Positions 1 through 8,580 are shown, counted from the stretch's first letter. The stretch is 64,000 nucleotides of DNA from JAGWBF01 sp963663025 (GCA_963663025.1 OY760073.1:2170001-2234000); one strand, 5' to 3'. Made by a program: numbers and translations. Notes: generated from the sequence alone by a model not told the origin.

Positions 1-1157
1 TGCTGAGCGTAGCTGTCCCGGGCCCGGGCGATGGAGGACTGCCGGGCCGCCATAAGCTCGGTGGTACGGTCCCTGGACCACTGATTGGATATCTCCAGCC
101 CCGTGAGGCTGTCCTGGAAGTGGGGCATCACGTAGCGGGCCATCAGCTCGTAGCTGTTGAGTATGGCCTGCCGGGGAGCCCAGTCCTGGGCCATCACAAG
201 CAATCCGCCGAACCCGCCGCTGCGCTCCATGAGCTTCTCGATGCCCGCTATGCAGTCATCGGGGGTGCCGATGATCCAGTGGCCCAGGTCCGCCATGTGG
301 TCGATGATCTCGTCCGCCGGCAGGGGATCATCCGGCTTTCTGCCTATGGTGTCCTCGAAGTACTCTCTCTGGAACTGGCCGGCCCCCTGGCGCGCTTCGG
401 CAAAGGCCTTCTCTCGGGTCTCGGCCAGGTGCACCGGAATGGACAGGCGCCAGTCTTCACGGCTGACGGTCTTGCCATGCTTGGCGGCCGACTCTTCCGC
501 CACATCCCACAGGTAGGATAGCTGCGCCTCCCCCGACGAGTCCCTGGGAATACTGGCGGACAGCACCGCCGCCCCGTGCTTTCCCGCCAGGGCAACGCCC
601 GAAGGGGACTGGACCGAAGCCACCGCCACCGGAATGTGGGGCTTCTGGTAAGGCCGAAGATGGAGCACCGCGTCGTGCAGCTCGAACCAGTCGCTCTTGT
701 AGGTGATGGGTTCAGTCTCGTTGAAGAGGCGCATGATGATGCTCAGGGATTCGTCCATGCGCTCCCGTTGGAGCTCGGGGTCAATGCCCAGCATGATGGC
801 ATCAGAAACCAGGGCCCCCGGACCAACTCCCAGCATTACCCGTCCCCGGGTAAGATGGTCCAGGAGCACCATGCGGTTTGCGACCATCAGGGGATGGTGG
901 TATGGGAGGCTGACCACTCCCGTGCCCAGCCGGATGTGGCGGGTTCGCTCGGCGGCTATGCCGATGAATATTTCGGGGGAGGCGATGGTCTCCCAACCAG
1001 CGCTGTGGTGCTCCCCTATCCAAGCTTCATCGAAGCCCAACTCATCCAGACGCTGGATAAGCTCCAGGTCCCGCTCCAACGCCAGCGTGGGGTTGTCTCC
1101 CAGGCGGTGGAAGGGGGCCATGAAGATCCCGAATTTCATGTGGTTGGGAAGTGCCAT
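1..1157 (-). CDS. Luciferase-like (LLM class) flavin-dependent monooxygenase, 3' end cut by window edge
   Basis: Reading the minus strand from ATG at 1157 gives at least 385 codons with no stop before the window edge, so the C-terminus is missing. The start has GGAG about 11 bases upstream. The N-terminus reads MALPNHMKFGIFMAPFHRLG, followed by DEAWIGEHHSAGW and a TGVVSLPYHHPLMVANR stretch, the typical F420/FMN-dependent bacterial luciferase barrel. Such enzymes oxidise organic substrates with O2 and reduced flavin; the substrate cannot be told. The gene is divergent from nusA and stands alone on its strand. Family assignment is firm, function within the family open. Confidence 0.88.
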   Translation of the reverse strand, partial: MALPNHMKFGIFMAPFHRLGDNPTLALERDLELIQRLDELGFDEAWIGEHHSAGWETIASPEIFIGIAAERTRHIRLGTGVVSLPYHHPLMVANRMVLLDHLTRGRVMLGVGPGALVSDAIMLGIDPELQRERMDESLSIIMRLFNETEPITYKSDWFELHDAVLHLRPYQKPHIPVAVASVQSPSGVALAGKHGAAVLSASIPRDSSGEAQLSYLWDVAEESAAKHGKTVSREDWRLSIPVHLAETREKAFAEARQGAGQFQREYFEDTIGRKPDDPLPADEIIDHMADLGHWIIGTPDDCIAGIEKLMERSGGFGGLLVMAQDWAPRQAILNSYELMARYVMPHFQDSLTGLEISNQWSRDRTTELMAARQSSIARARDSYAQ

Positions 1158-1334
1158 GACGGAACATTCTCCTCAGTTCACTGAACGCGCCCCAGGATGC
1201 CTTTCGGAGCTGCTGAGCCTCATTAGGCAGATTATAGACCCCGTCTCAGGGACGGGCAAGCTGACTAAGGGGACCCACTCCCGCCTGGAGGACATAAATG
1301 CGCATTTCCTACTTCGGATTGGCTATGAGTCTAG

Positions 1335-1363
1335 TTGCAATTAACTGGGGTGGATGTTATACT
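1335..1363 (+). promoter_or_regulatory. Sigma-A-type promoter of the nusA operon
   Basis: TTGCAA at 1335-1340 and TATACT at 1358-1363 are separated by 17 bases. Transcription would start near 1370, about 150 bases before nusA. It is the best promoter match upstream of the operon. Confidence 0.6.
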
Positions 1364-1389
1364 GGCCGCACACGCTCGACCTCGTTGGG

Positions 1390-1413
1390 AGCCCCGATTT
1401 TTCGGGGCTTTTA
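1390..1413 (+). terminator. Intrinsic terminator in the nusA leader
   Basis: AGCCCCGA (1390-1397) pairs perfectly with TCGGGGCT (1402-1409) around a TTTT loop and is followed by TTT. No plus-strand gene lies upstream, so this hairpin can only act on transcripts starting at the promoter 30 bases before it. That suggests an attenuator for nusA rather than the end of a gene. Confidence 0.65.
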
Positions 1414-1522
1414 ATTAGGTGCAGGGAGGCGGTTGGCGGTGAACCAGTGACCGGGGGTGATGGAATAGGGTAGAGACTAGGACCACCGCAAGCCACATCC
1501 TTCAAAGGGAGCCAAAGGTAAC

Positions 1523-3133
1523 ATGAAAAGCGATTTTTTGATTGCTCTTACCCAGTTGGCGGCGGAGCGCCACCTGCCCAGGGAGCAGGTGGTGTCAGCC
1601 ATTGAGGTTGCCCTTGCCTCAGCTTTCAAGAAGGACAGCTTGAATGTAGGCCAGAACATCTCTGTCAAGCTAAACCCCAGCAGCGGCGAGCCCGTCAGCG
1701 TCTATGCACTGAAGTTGGTGGTTGAAGAGGTCGAGGACAGCCAGCGCGAGTTGAGCTTGGACCAAGCCCGCAAGTTGAAGCCCGATGCCGAGGTCGGCGA
1801 GGAGATCGCCACCGAAGCCCTTTCTCTGCAGTTCAGCCGCATCGCCGCCCAGACCGCCAAGCAGGTTGTCCTGCAGCGCCTCCGGGAGGTGGAGCGGGAC
1901 CTGGTCTACCAGGAATTCATTGACCGCACCGACGATGTTGTCTCCGGTGTCGTCGACCAGATAGAGCCAGGAAGGGTCGTTGTAATCGACCTGGGCCGGG
2001 CGCAGGCCATCCTCATCCCCGAGGAGCAAGTGCCCACCGAACGCTACCGGAAGGGACAGCGCCTCAAGGTTTACGTGGTGGAGGTGCGGCGTTCTGCCAA
2101 GGGGCCCGAAATCCTGGTGTCGCGCAGCCACAAGAACCTGCTCAAGCGCCTCTTTGAGATCGAGGTGCCCGAGGTGTTCAACGGGGTGGTGGAGATCAAG
2201 GCAATCTCCCGGGAGGGTGGTTCGCGCAGCAAGGTGGCCGTCACATCCCGCCAGGAAGGCATTGACCCCGTCGGTTCGTGCATCGGGATGCGCGGGAACC
2301 GTATCCAAAGCATAGTCAACGAGCTCCAGGGAGAGAAAATCGACGTGGTCCGCTGGGACAAGGACCCGAAGGTGTTCCTCGCAAATGCTCTCAGCCCCTC
2401 GGAGGTCATCCACGTAGAGATAAACGAGCAGGAAGGCTCGGCCCTGGTTGTTGTACCCGAGCGACAGCTATCCCTGGCCATCGGCAAGGAAGGGCAGAAC
2501 GCGCGCCTGGCCGCCAAGCTCACCAATTTCCGGCTGGATATCCTGAGCATGACGGAATGGGAGACTCTGCGGGCCGAACGCCAAGCCTCGGAGGAAACCC
2601 GCCGGGCAGCCGCGGCCGGTGCCGTAGTCGAGGAGCCGGAAGCTCCGGAGGTCGAAGCCGTCGCATCGACGGACGAGCTTGTCATCACTGACGAAGACCT
2701 GGCCGTCGAAGAGCTGACCCTCGAGGAGCTGGAAGAGATCACCAAGCCAGTATCGGCAGAGCTGGAGGTGGCGGTAGCCTCTTCAGTGGAGTCGCCAGCC
2801 CTGGATGAAGAAGCCGAGGAGAGCGCCGAGGTACAGGATTCGGGGCTGAGCCCCGAAGAGTTGGCCCTGCTTGCCCTCGAAGAGCTGGAAGACGAAGGCG
2901 AGGACGAAGAGGACGAGGAAGACGAAGAGGAGGACCAGGGTATCCAGTCCGAGGTGTGGACCCTTCCAGCGGTAGCTGCCGGGGCCGGCCAGATACGATT
3001 CGCCGAGGATATCCTGGGCGACTTTCGCGGTGGCGGTGGAGGCCGGAGAGGCCGGGGTGTTCAGTCTGGCAAAGGCAAGAAGGGCGCCCGCGGCAAGAAG
3101 GCCCGCACCGTAGTAGAAGAAGGCTCCTCGTAG
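1523..3133 (+). CDS. nusA: Transcription termination/antitermination factor NusA
   Basis: NusA binds RNA polymerase and nascent RNA and controls pausing, termination and antitermination. The 536-residue product has the NusA N-terminal domain (MKSDFLIALTQLAAE), an S1 domain around residues 130-200, a KH domain with GSCIGMRGNRIQSIV near residue 250 and a second KH domain with AIGKEGQNARLAAKL near 315-335. The C-terminal part is a long acidic low-complexity tail (about residues 385-480, with runs of Glu and Asp) ending in a Gly/Arg-rich and Lys-rich stretch. ATG at 1523 follows GGGAG. ylxR begins one base after the stop, so the genes are co-transcribed. Confidence 0.97.
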   Translation: MKSDFLIALTQLAAERHLPREQVVSAIEVALASAFKKDSLNVGQNISVKLNPSSGEPVSVYALKLVVEEVEDSQRELSLDQARKLKPDAEVGEEIATEALSLQFSRIAAQTAKQVVLQRLREVERDLVYQEFIDRTDDVVSGVVDQIEPGRVVVIDLGRAQAILIPEEQVPTERYRKGQRLKVYVVEVRRSAKGPEILVSRSHKNLLKRLFEIEVPEVFNGVVEIKAISREGGSRSKVAVTSRQEGIDPVGSCIGMRGNRIQSIVNELQGEKIDVVRWDKDPKVFLANALSPSEVIHVEINEQEGSALVVVPERQLSLAIGKEGQNARLAAKLTNFRLDILSMTEWETLRAERQASEETRRAAAAGAVVEEPEAPEVEAVASTDELVITDEDLAVEELTLEELEEITKPVSAELEVAVASSVESPALDEEAEESAEVQDSGLSPEELALLALEELEDEGEDEEDEEDEEEDQGIQSEVWTLPAVAAGAGQIRFAEDILGDFRGGGGGRRGRGVQSGKGKKGARGKKARTVVEEGSS

Positions 3134-3134
3134 C

Positions 3135-3437
3135 ATGCCGGCTCGCACGAAACGCCCGGTCCTTAGGAGGTGCGCCGCCTGCGGTGAACAATCGCCCAAG
3201 GGCCAGCTAGTACGCATAGTGCGCACCCCCCAGGGCAAGGTCCAGGTGGATCCAACCGGGAAGGTTTCGGGAAGAGGCGCCTACCTATGCGCCAATCCCC
3301 AGTGCTGGGACCGGGGCATCGCAAGAAACCGGCTGGACAATGTGCTCCGATCGACGATAGGCAAAGAGGATAAGGAAAACCTTCAGAGCTACTTCAGGGA
3401 AAAGACCGAGTTGGCTCTGGCTGGGAGCGCCCAATGA
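3135..3437 (+). CDS. ylxR: YlxR/RnpM family RNA-binding protein
   Basis: A 100-residue protein with the family core R-R-C-A-A-C-G, then GRGAYLCANPQCW near residues 47-60. The family sits between nusA and infB in most bacteria; in Bacillus it has been linked to RNase P as RnpM. The ATG lies one base after the nusA stop and the gene overlaps infB by four bases (ATGA), so translation is probably coupled. The assignment rests on sequence and position, both typical. Confidence 0.92.
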   Translation: MPARTKRPVLRRCAACGEQSPKGQLVRIVRTPQGKVQVDPTGKVSGRGAYLCANPQCWDRGIARNRLDNVLRSTIGKEDKENLQSYFREKTELALAGSAQ

Positions 3438-5275
3438 CAACTGCCGGAAGTCGCACATCTGCTCCCGACGCAGGAAGGCGGAGCCCTCGGGGAGACAAGC
3501 GCTCCACCGCCCGCAAGACCGCGCCAAAGGTGTACGTTATCCCCGACACCCTGTCGGTAAAGCGACTGGCGGAGATCACCCAGATAAGCTCCGTGGATGT
3601 CATCAAGCAGTTGATGCGCAACGGCATCATGGCTTCCATGAACCAGCTGATCGACTATGACGTCGCAACCCTGGTCACATCGGCCTTTGGCATCAAGACC
3701 AGGCGGGAAGAGCAGGGCGCCGCAGGCGCCGGTGCGTCTGCGGACAGCAACGGAGATGTGGACACCTCCACCCTGGAGTCCCGCCCCCCTGTAGTAACCA
3801 TCCTGGGGCACGTGGACCACGGAAAGACCACCCTACTGGACACCATTCGCAAGAGCAAGGTCACCGAGTCGGAAGCCGGGGGCATTACCCAGCACATCGG
3901 GGCCTACATGGTCAACTACAAGGACCAGGACATCACCTTCCTGGACACGCCGGGTCACGAGGCGTTCACCGCCATCCGGGCCAGAGGAGCGCAGGTAACC
4001 GACGTAGCGATACTCCTTGTGGCGGCCGATGACGGCGTTATGCCTCAAACGGTGGAGGCCCTGGACCACGCCAAGGCTGCAGGCGTTCCCATGATCGTAG
4101 CTGTCAACAAGATAGACAGGCCCGACTCCGACCTGGACAGGGTGAAGCGCCAGCTTGGAGAGCAGGGACTGCTCCTGGAAGAGTGGGGAGGGGACACCAT
4201 CGTGGTCCCCGTTTCCGCTTTGAAGGGCGACGGCATTGATGACCTGCTGGAAAACATCCTCGTGGTCTCAGAAATATCCGAATACAAAGCCGACCCTAGC
4301 AAGCCCGCCACAGGTACCGTGGTGGAGGCCAAGCTGGATAAGAACCGGGGTCCCTTGGCAACTCTCCTAGTGCAGTCCGGGACCCTGCGGGTGGGCGATT
4401 ACGTGACCGCAGGCACGACAGGGGGGAAGGTGCGAGCCCTGGCTTCGGACGTGGGCAAGAGGCTGACGGAAGCGGGCCCATCTACGCCCGTCGTCATGAT
4501 GGGATTCAGCGGCCTGCCCGAAGCCGGTGACATCTTTTCCGTGGCTTCCAGCGAGAGGGCCGCCAGAGATCTGCAGGACGAGCGCCTGCGTCAGAAGGAG
4601 ATCGAGCGGGTCAGCATGCGCGCCTTGACGCTGGAAGAGCTTCAGTCGCGGATGGACTCGGGTGAGGTAAAGGAGCTGAACCTGGTCCTGAAAGCCGATG
4701 TCCAGGGGAGCGTAGAAGCAGTCTGCCAAGCCTTGGAGCAGCTCAACGAGGCTGAAGCCCGGGTGCGCATCCTCCACGCTGCCAGCGGCACCATTACCGA
4801 GAGCGACATACTGCTGGCATCCGCTTCCAATGCCATTGTCATCGGGTTCGCCACAACCACCCAGCCGGGCATCGACCGCCTGGCCGAGCGGGAAGGTGTC
4901 GAAGTACGGCACTACGGTATCATCTACCACCTTATCGAAGACATAGAGAAGGCCCTGTCCGGCATACTGGAAGCCACGTACCACGAGGTCGTGCAGGGAC
5001 GCGCCTCCATCCGGGCCATATTCCCCATGGGTCGCAGGGGCAAGATTGCCGGCTGCATGGTCAACGATGGGCGCATTACCCGGGGTTCCATGGTACGGGT
5101 GATCAGGGATGGCCAGGTTATCCACGAAGGCACCATCTCCAGCCTCCGCCACTTCAAAGAGGAGGTCAACGAGATCGCCAACGGGTACGAATGCGGCGTT
5201 GGGCTTGCCAGCTACACCGAGTTCCAGGAAGGGGACGTCCTGGAGTCCTACCGCCAGGAAAAGGGCCGGGCCTGA
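3434..5275 (+). CDS. infB: Translation initiation factor IF-2
   Basis: IF-2 is the GTPase that brings fMet-tRNA to the ribosome. The 613-residue product carries an IF2_N-type domain (VIPDTLSVKRLAEI near residue 36), then the G domain with GHVDHGKTT at 125-133, DTPGHEAFT and NKID, followed by the beta-barrel and C-terminal domains. The N-terminal extension is short compared with enteric IF-2 (about 890 residues), which is usual for Chloroflexota. The ATG overlaps the ylxR stop as ATGA. Confidence 0.97.
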   Translation: MTTAGSRTSAPDAGRRSPRGDKRSTARKTAPKVYVIPDTLSVKRLAEITQISSVDVIKQLMRNGIMASMNQLIDYDVATLVTSAFGIKTRREEQGAAGAGASADSNGDVDTSTLESRPPVVTILGHVDHGKTTLLDTIRKSKVTESEAGGITQHIGAYMVNYKDQDITFLDTPGHEAFTAIRARGAQVTDVAILLVAADDGVMPQTVEALDHAKAAGVPMIVAVNKIDRPDSDLDRVKRQLGEQGLLLEEWGGDTIVVPVSALKGDGIDDLLENILVVSEISEYKADPSKPATGTVVEAKLDKNRGPLATLLVQSGTLRVGDYVTAGTTGGKVRALASDVGKRLTEAGPSTPVVMMGFSGLPEAGDIFSVASSERAARDLQDERLRQKEIERVSMRALTLEELQSRMDSGEVKELNLVLKADVQGSVEAVCQALEQLNEAEARVRILHAASGTITESDILLASASNAIVIGFATTTQPGIDRLAEREGVEVRHYGIIYHLIEDIEKALSGILEATYHEVVQGRASIRAIFPMGRRGKIAGCMVNDGRITRGSMVRVIRDGQVIHEGTISSLRHFKEEVNEIANGYECGVGLASYTEFQEGDVLESYRQEKGRA

Positions 5276-5343
5276 GGACCCTACCCCGGACTCTACACAC
5301 CTCCCTTCACCCAATACCGCTCCCGCTATAGGATATCCCACCC

Positions 5344-5706
5344 ATGACCAGGCGCACCGACCGCATCAACGGCATACTACGTCAGGAGATTAGCCAGCTT
5401 GTGTCTCGGGACCTGAACGACCCTCGACTGTCGGGCTTGGTCACCATCACACGCGTCGAGACCTCCGAGGATTTGCACTACGCCAAGGTGTTCGTCAGCA
5501 TCATGGGAGACCGGGATGCTAAAGACATGGTGCTCCAAGGCATGGGGTCAGCCGGCGGTTTCATACGCCGGGAGCTGCGCTCCCGCCTGACCTTGAAGCA
5601 CATCCCCGAGATCAGCTACTACCTGGACGACACCCTGGACCAAGCTGAGCATCTACAGGAGCTGATCGACAGGCTAGACGACGGAGCATCGTCCCAGGCG
5701 ACATGA
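5344..5706 (+). CDS. rbfA: 30S ribosome-binding factor RbfA
   Basis: RbfA helps 16S rRNA 5'-end maturation and is needed in the cold. The 120-residue product shows the family start RINGILRQEISQLVSRDL, then DPRLSGLVTITRVE and YAKVFVSI, forming a KH-like fold. It follows infB after 68 bases and overlaps truB by four bases (ATGA), in the conserved infB-rbfA-truB order. Confidence 0.94.
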   Translation: MTRRTDRINGILRQEISQLVSRDLNDPRLSGLVTITRVETSEDLHYAKVFVSIMGDRDAKDMVLQGMGSAGGFIRRELRSRLTLKHIPEISYYLDDTLDQAEHLQELIDRLDDGASSQAT

Positions 5707-6662
5707 AGAACAACATCAGTCCCGTCAACGGCTTCCTGAATATATACAAACCCCCCGGTCCCACTTCCATGGATGTTCTGCGCCAAGTCAAGCAGCATAC
5801 GGGCCATCGCAAGCGAGTCGGGCATGGAGGCACCCTGGACCCCCAGGCTGAGGGGGTGCTGCCCATCTGTTTCGGCCAAGCTACCCGACTCATGGAGCTC
5901 CTGGTCGATAGCGGGAAAGAGTACCGGATGGAGGTACGCCTGGGGGCCACCACCACAACCTACGATGGCGAAGGGGAAGTGGTGGACACGGCCCAAGCAC
6001 CCGACCTGTCCCTCGAAACGATCGAAGATGCCCTGGAAGCCTTCCGGGGGACCATCCAGCAGGTGCCTCCCATGTACAGCGCGCTGAAGGTGGAGGGGAA
6101 GCGGTTGTACAAGCTGGCGCGGTCGGGTATCGAGGTAGAACGGCAGCCCCGGGCTGTGGAGATCTACAGGCTGGAGGTCCTGGAGTTCTCATACCCATCC
6201 CTGGCGCTGCTGGCGGAAAGTGGCAGAGGGGCATACATGAGGTCTCTTGCCCATGACCTCGGCCAAGCCCTGGGGTGCGGCGCTTACCTTAGCGGGTTGG
6301 TGCGCACCCGGTCCGGCGCCTTCAGGGCAGAGGATGCCGTCCCCATGGAAGACCTTTCCGAAGAGGCGCGGGATGAGTGGCAGAGCCACATGTACCCTGT
6401 GGACTATCCCCTCTTGGACCTGAAAGGCCTCACCATCGGCCGGGACGCCGAGAAACTGCTCAGGGCTGGCCAGTCTGTCACCTTGTCCCCCAGCGTTGGC
6501 GCCTACGTCCGCTACATGGAGCGCCACAGGGCCTACTCCCAAGATGGGCGCTTTGTGGGTGTGCTGTCGTTCGACCTTCCCAAGAACCGGTGGCTGCCCC
6601 ACAAGCTCTTCAGCCTGGATTCTCCGTCCCCCCACGCCCCCACTATTCGCGCCGGGGAATAG
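5703..6662 (+). CDS. truB: tRNA pseudouridine(55) synthase TruB
   Basis: TruB makes pseudouridine 55 in the T loop of tRNAs. The 319-residue product has GFLNIYKPPGPTSMDV at the start and the catalytic motif HGGTLDPQAEGVLP with the nucleophilic Asp at residue 46, then ATRLMELL and a central KEYRMEVRLG strand. A PUA-like C-terminal domain follows from about residue 235. The start overlaps the rbfA stop as ATGA. It appears to close the operon. Confidence 0.96.
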   Translation: MKNNISPVNGFLNIYKPPGPTSMDVLRQVKQHTGHRKRVGHGGTLDPQAEGVLPICFGQATRLMELLVDSGKEYRMEVRLGATTTTYDGEGEVVDTAQAPDLSLETIEDALEAFRGTIQQVPPMYSALKVEGKRLYKLARSGIEVERQPRAVEIYRLEVLEFSYPSLALLAESGRGAYMRSLAHDLGQALGCGAYLSGLVRTRSGAFRAEDAVPMEDLSEEARDEWQSHMYPVDYPLLDLKGLTIGRDAEKLLRAGQSVTLSPSVGAYVRYMERHRAYSQDGRFVGVLSFDLPKNRWLPHKLFSLDSPSPHAPTIRAGE

Positions 6663-6676
6663 GAACTCTTCAAATC

Positions 6677-6710
6677 GCCTTTTCGTAGCTGGGCAGCTAC
6701 AAAAAAGGGC
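6677..6710. terminator. Inverted repeat after truB, possible terminator
   Basis: GTAGCT (6685-6690) and AGCTAC (6695-6700) form a stem with a GGGC loop, extended outward by GCCTTTT against AAAAAAGGGC. There is no U-run on the plus strand after the stem, so a canonical terminator is not certain. It sits 15 bases after the truB stop. Confidence 0.4.
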
Positions 6711-6761
6711 CTTGCGAATCCTACAAGTCTCAACAAATTCCCGGCTACCACCTTGCATTAC

Positions 6762-6797
6762 TTGACAAAAAGATATTAGCTATGCTAGTTATAGCTA
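6762..6797 (+). promoter_or_regulatory. Promoter with inverted-repeat operator ahead of the zinc-ribbon gene
   Basis: TTGACA at 6762-6767 is followed 18 bases later by TAGTTA (6786-6791). An inverted repeat, TAGCTAT (6777-6783) and ATAGCTA (6791-6797) with a 7-base spacer, covers the -10 region and could bind a dimeric repressor. The -10 match is only moderate. Confidence 0.45.
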
Positions 6798-6830
6798 GAG
6801 CGTAGCTGTGACTGATGGGAGGGAGACGTA

Positions 6831-6971
6831 ATGGACGCATATTGCTTCAAGTGCCGTAGCAAGAAAGAGATCAAGGGCGCTCAGGCGGTAACACTCAAGA
6901 ACGGCAGGCCCGCTACCCAGGGTACCTGCGCTGTTTGCGGGACCAAGCTCTACCGTATCGGCAAGGCCTAA
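6831..6971 (+). CDS. Small zinc-ribbon protein (DUF5679-like)
   Basis: A 46-residue product starts MDAYCFKCRSKKEIKGAQ and ends with GTCAVCGTKLYRIGKA. The two Cys-x2-Cys pairs (residues 5/8 and 33/36) make a small zinc ribbon, and the KNGRPATQGTC segment is typical of DUF5679 proteins. The ATG follows GGGAGGGAGA. It has its own promoter and a hairpin after its stop, so it is a monocistronic gene. The function is unknown; a nucleic-acid or ribosome-related role is a guess. Confidence 0.85.
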   Translation: MDAYCFKCRSKKEIKGAQAVTLKNGRPATQGTCAVCGTKLYRIGKA

Positions 6972-6986
6972 GCCGCCTTAGAGTCT

Positions 6987-7023
6987 CAGGGAAGGGGCGC
7001 CGTGCCAGGCCCGTCCTTCCCTG
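6987..7023 (+). terminator. Hairpin after the zinc-ribbon gene
   Basis: CAGGGAAGG (6987-6995) pairs with CCTTCCCTG (7015-7023), followed by GGTTTGA. The loop is 19 bases, with only a short T-run. Position just after the stop supports a terminator role. Confidence 0.5.
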
Positions 7024-7135
7024 GGTTTGACAATCCCTCGAACTTAGGACCTCTTACCTTAGTTCCACCTTGGGTTTGGAACGCAGGCTAGGTAAAGTTC
7101 GCCAGGGTTCCCAGGGCGGTTGGCTCATTTCCGCA

Positions 7136-7186
7136 ATGAACCCCTACATGCAGGGCGATTTCGCTATGCCCAGAGTAGGGGTTCAT
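7136..7186. terminator. Perfect 12-bp stem-loop between converging transcripts
   Basis: ATGAACCCCTAC (7136-7147) is the exact complement of GTAGGGGTTCAT (7175-7186). The 27-base loop contains a nested GGGC/GCCC pair. It is followed by CTTT on the plus strand and lies 26 bases beyond the stop of the minus-strand Rieske gene, so a bidirectional terminator or a stable 3' end is likely. Confidence 0.5.
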
Positions 7187-7212
7187 CTTTGGGCCCTTGG
7201 AAAAGGATTCGG

Positions 7213-8499
7213 TTAGCTCTGTTGCCTGGGCTCCGCGTATAGCTTCGGCAGCATTACGTCCCGCCATTTCTGGTTGTTGGGGATGATCTCATCGATAGCC
7301 CGGGCGCCGTAGTAGCTGGCGCCTACGCCCGGGGGGTCCCCTCCGTCGGCAACGGTGCGGGCGGCTTGGAGCAACAGGCGGCGGGCGCTCACCACCGCCA
7401 TATCGCTGGTGGACAGCACTTCCCGGGAGCGGTCGACGATGGCCCCCATAGCTTCCTGCACAGCTTGGTCCTGGGTGTTGATGCCATCTATGCCGGTGAA
7501 CGTCTCGGTCTTCTGTACGTGGCGGTCGATCATCCAGCTATTGCTCTTGTTCCGTATGCCCAGATAATCGGGTCCCACGTCGCCGGGTCCTCGGCCCAGC
7601 TCCCTTTCGATCTCCTCGCCTATGACCAGGGGATGCTCATCGAAACTGTAAATCCAGTTGTAGATCATGACGTTCTGGTCGTCGGTGGGCACCCACATGT
7701 GCCCCGCGATGATGTTGTGCCAATCTCCCCCTTTGAACCGGAGCTGCTGAGGGCGAATCTGGTGGAAGGGCATGATGAAGTGGTAAGTGCGGACCAGGGT
7801 GGACTCGTTGGGCACATCCCGCAGACCGACGTAGCGGTACCCATAGTCGGTGATATCCACTTCCAGCGTGGGGGGCTTGGCATTGACCAGTTGCGTATCG
7901 GATCCGATGCCCACGCGGCTCGTGTTTTTGGTGAGCAGGCGATGGAGGATGGGCGCGTGGGCGGTGTCTATGCCTCCTTCCAGGGCTTGCAGCCAGTTGC
8001 ACTCCTGGCGGTTCTTGGTCACCAGCCGGTGGGTGTCGGGCACCTGGGTCCACTCGAACCGGGGCGCTGCTGGCATTCTGTCCTTTGGACCCATGTACGC
8101 CCAGATGACCTGCCCCATCTCGACGGCCGGGTAGGCGGTGAGCTTCACCTCATCCTTGAGCCTGCTCTCTGCCGGCTCGTTCATCATATCGACGCAGTTC
8201 CCGTCCACATCGTACTTCCAGCCGTGATAGACACACCGGAGGCCGCACTCTTCGTTGCGCCCCAGCCACAGGGAGGTGCGCCGGTGAGCGCAGAACTCGT
8301 CCAGCAGGCCGATGCGCCCCGAGGTATCCCGGAAAGCGATCAAATCCTCGCCCAGGAGGCGTACCCGCACCGGCGGGCAGTCGGGCTCGGGGATCTCGTT
8401 GGAGAGGCAGGCGGGAATCCAGTAGCGCCGCATCGCATCACCCAGGGGTGTGCCTGCGTTGGTGCGAGTCAGAATCTCGTTATCTTCACGGGTAAGCAT
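7213..8499 (-). CDS. Rieske-type aromatic ring-hydroxylating oxygenase, alpha subunit (phthalate dioxygenase-like)
   Basis: These oxygenases use a Rieske [2Fe-2S] cluster and a mononuclear iron to hydroxylate aromatic or related substrates. In the 428-residue product the Rieske ligands are C70, H72, C89 and H92 (CAHR and CVYH). The iron site includes EGGIDTAHAPILHR near residue 170. The length and the start MLTREDNEILTRTNAGTPLG match the phthalate 4,5-dioxygenase type. The ATG follows AGGAGGAG. No reductase or ferredoxin gene is adjacent, so the electron donor lies elsewhere. The substrate is not predictable. Confidence 0.92.
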   Translation of the reverse strand: MLTREDNEILTRTNAGTPLGDAMRRYWIPACLSNEIPEPDCPPVRVRLLGEDLIAFRDTSGRIGLLDEFCAHRRTSLWLGRNEECGLRCVYHGWKYDVDGNCVDMMNEPAESRLKDEVKLTAYPAVEMGQVIWAYMGPKDRMPAAPRFEWTQVPDTHRLVTKNRQECNWLQALEGGIDTAHAPILHRLLTKNTSRVGIGSDTQLVNAKPPTLEVDITDYGYRYVGLRDVPNESTLVRTYHFIMPFHQIRPQQLRFKGGDWHNIIAGHMWVPTDDQNVMIYNWIYSFDEHPLVIGEEIERELGRGPGDVGPDYLGIRNKSNSWMIDRHVQKTETFTGIDGINTQDQAVQEAMGAIVDRSREVLSTSDMAVVSARRLLLQAARTVADGGDPPGVGASYYGARAIDEIIPNNQKWRDVMLPKLYAEPRQQS

Positions 8500-8580
8500 A
8501 TCTCCTCCTGTCTGGCTGTGGTTAGTCCGGGGGAGAACTTCAGATCGCCTATTGCCAACTCTTCCTAGATTTCCATGTCG

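Larger units (their letters stand above)
1158..1522. other. Intergenic region between divergent flavin monooxygenase and nusA
   Basis: No gene of supportable length lies here. It holds a good sigma-A-type promoter and, just behind it, an intrinsic terminator, both pointing to nusA. The rimP gene, which usually precedes nusA, is not present; 365 bases are too few for it and no RimP-like frame is seen. Confidence 0.7.
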
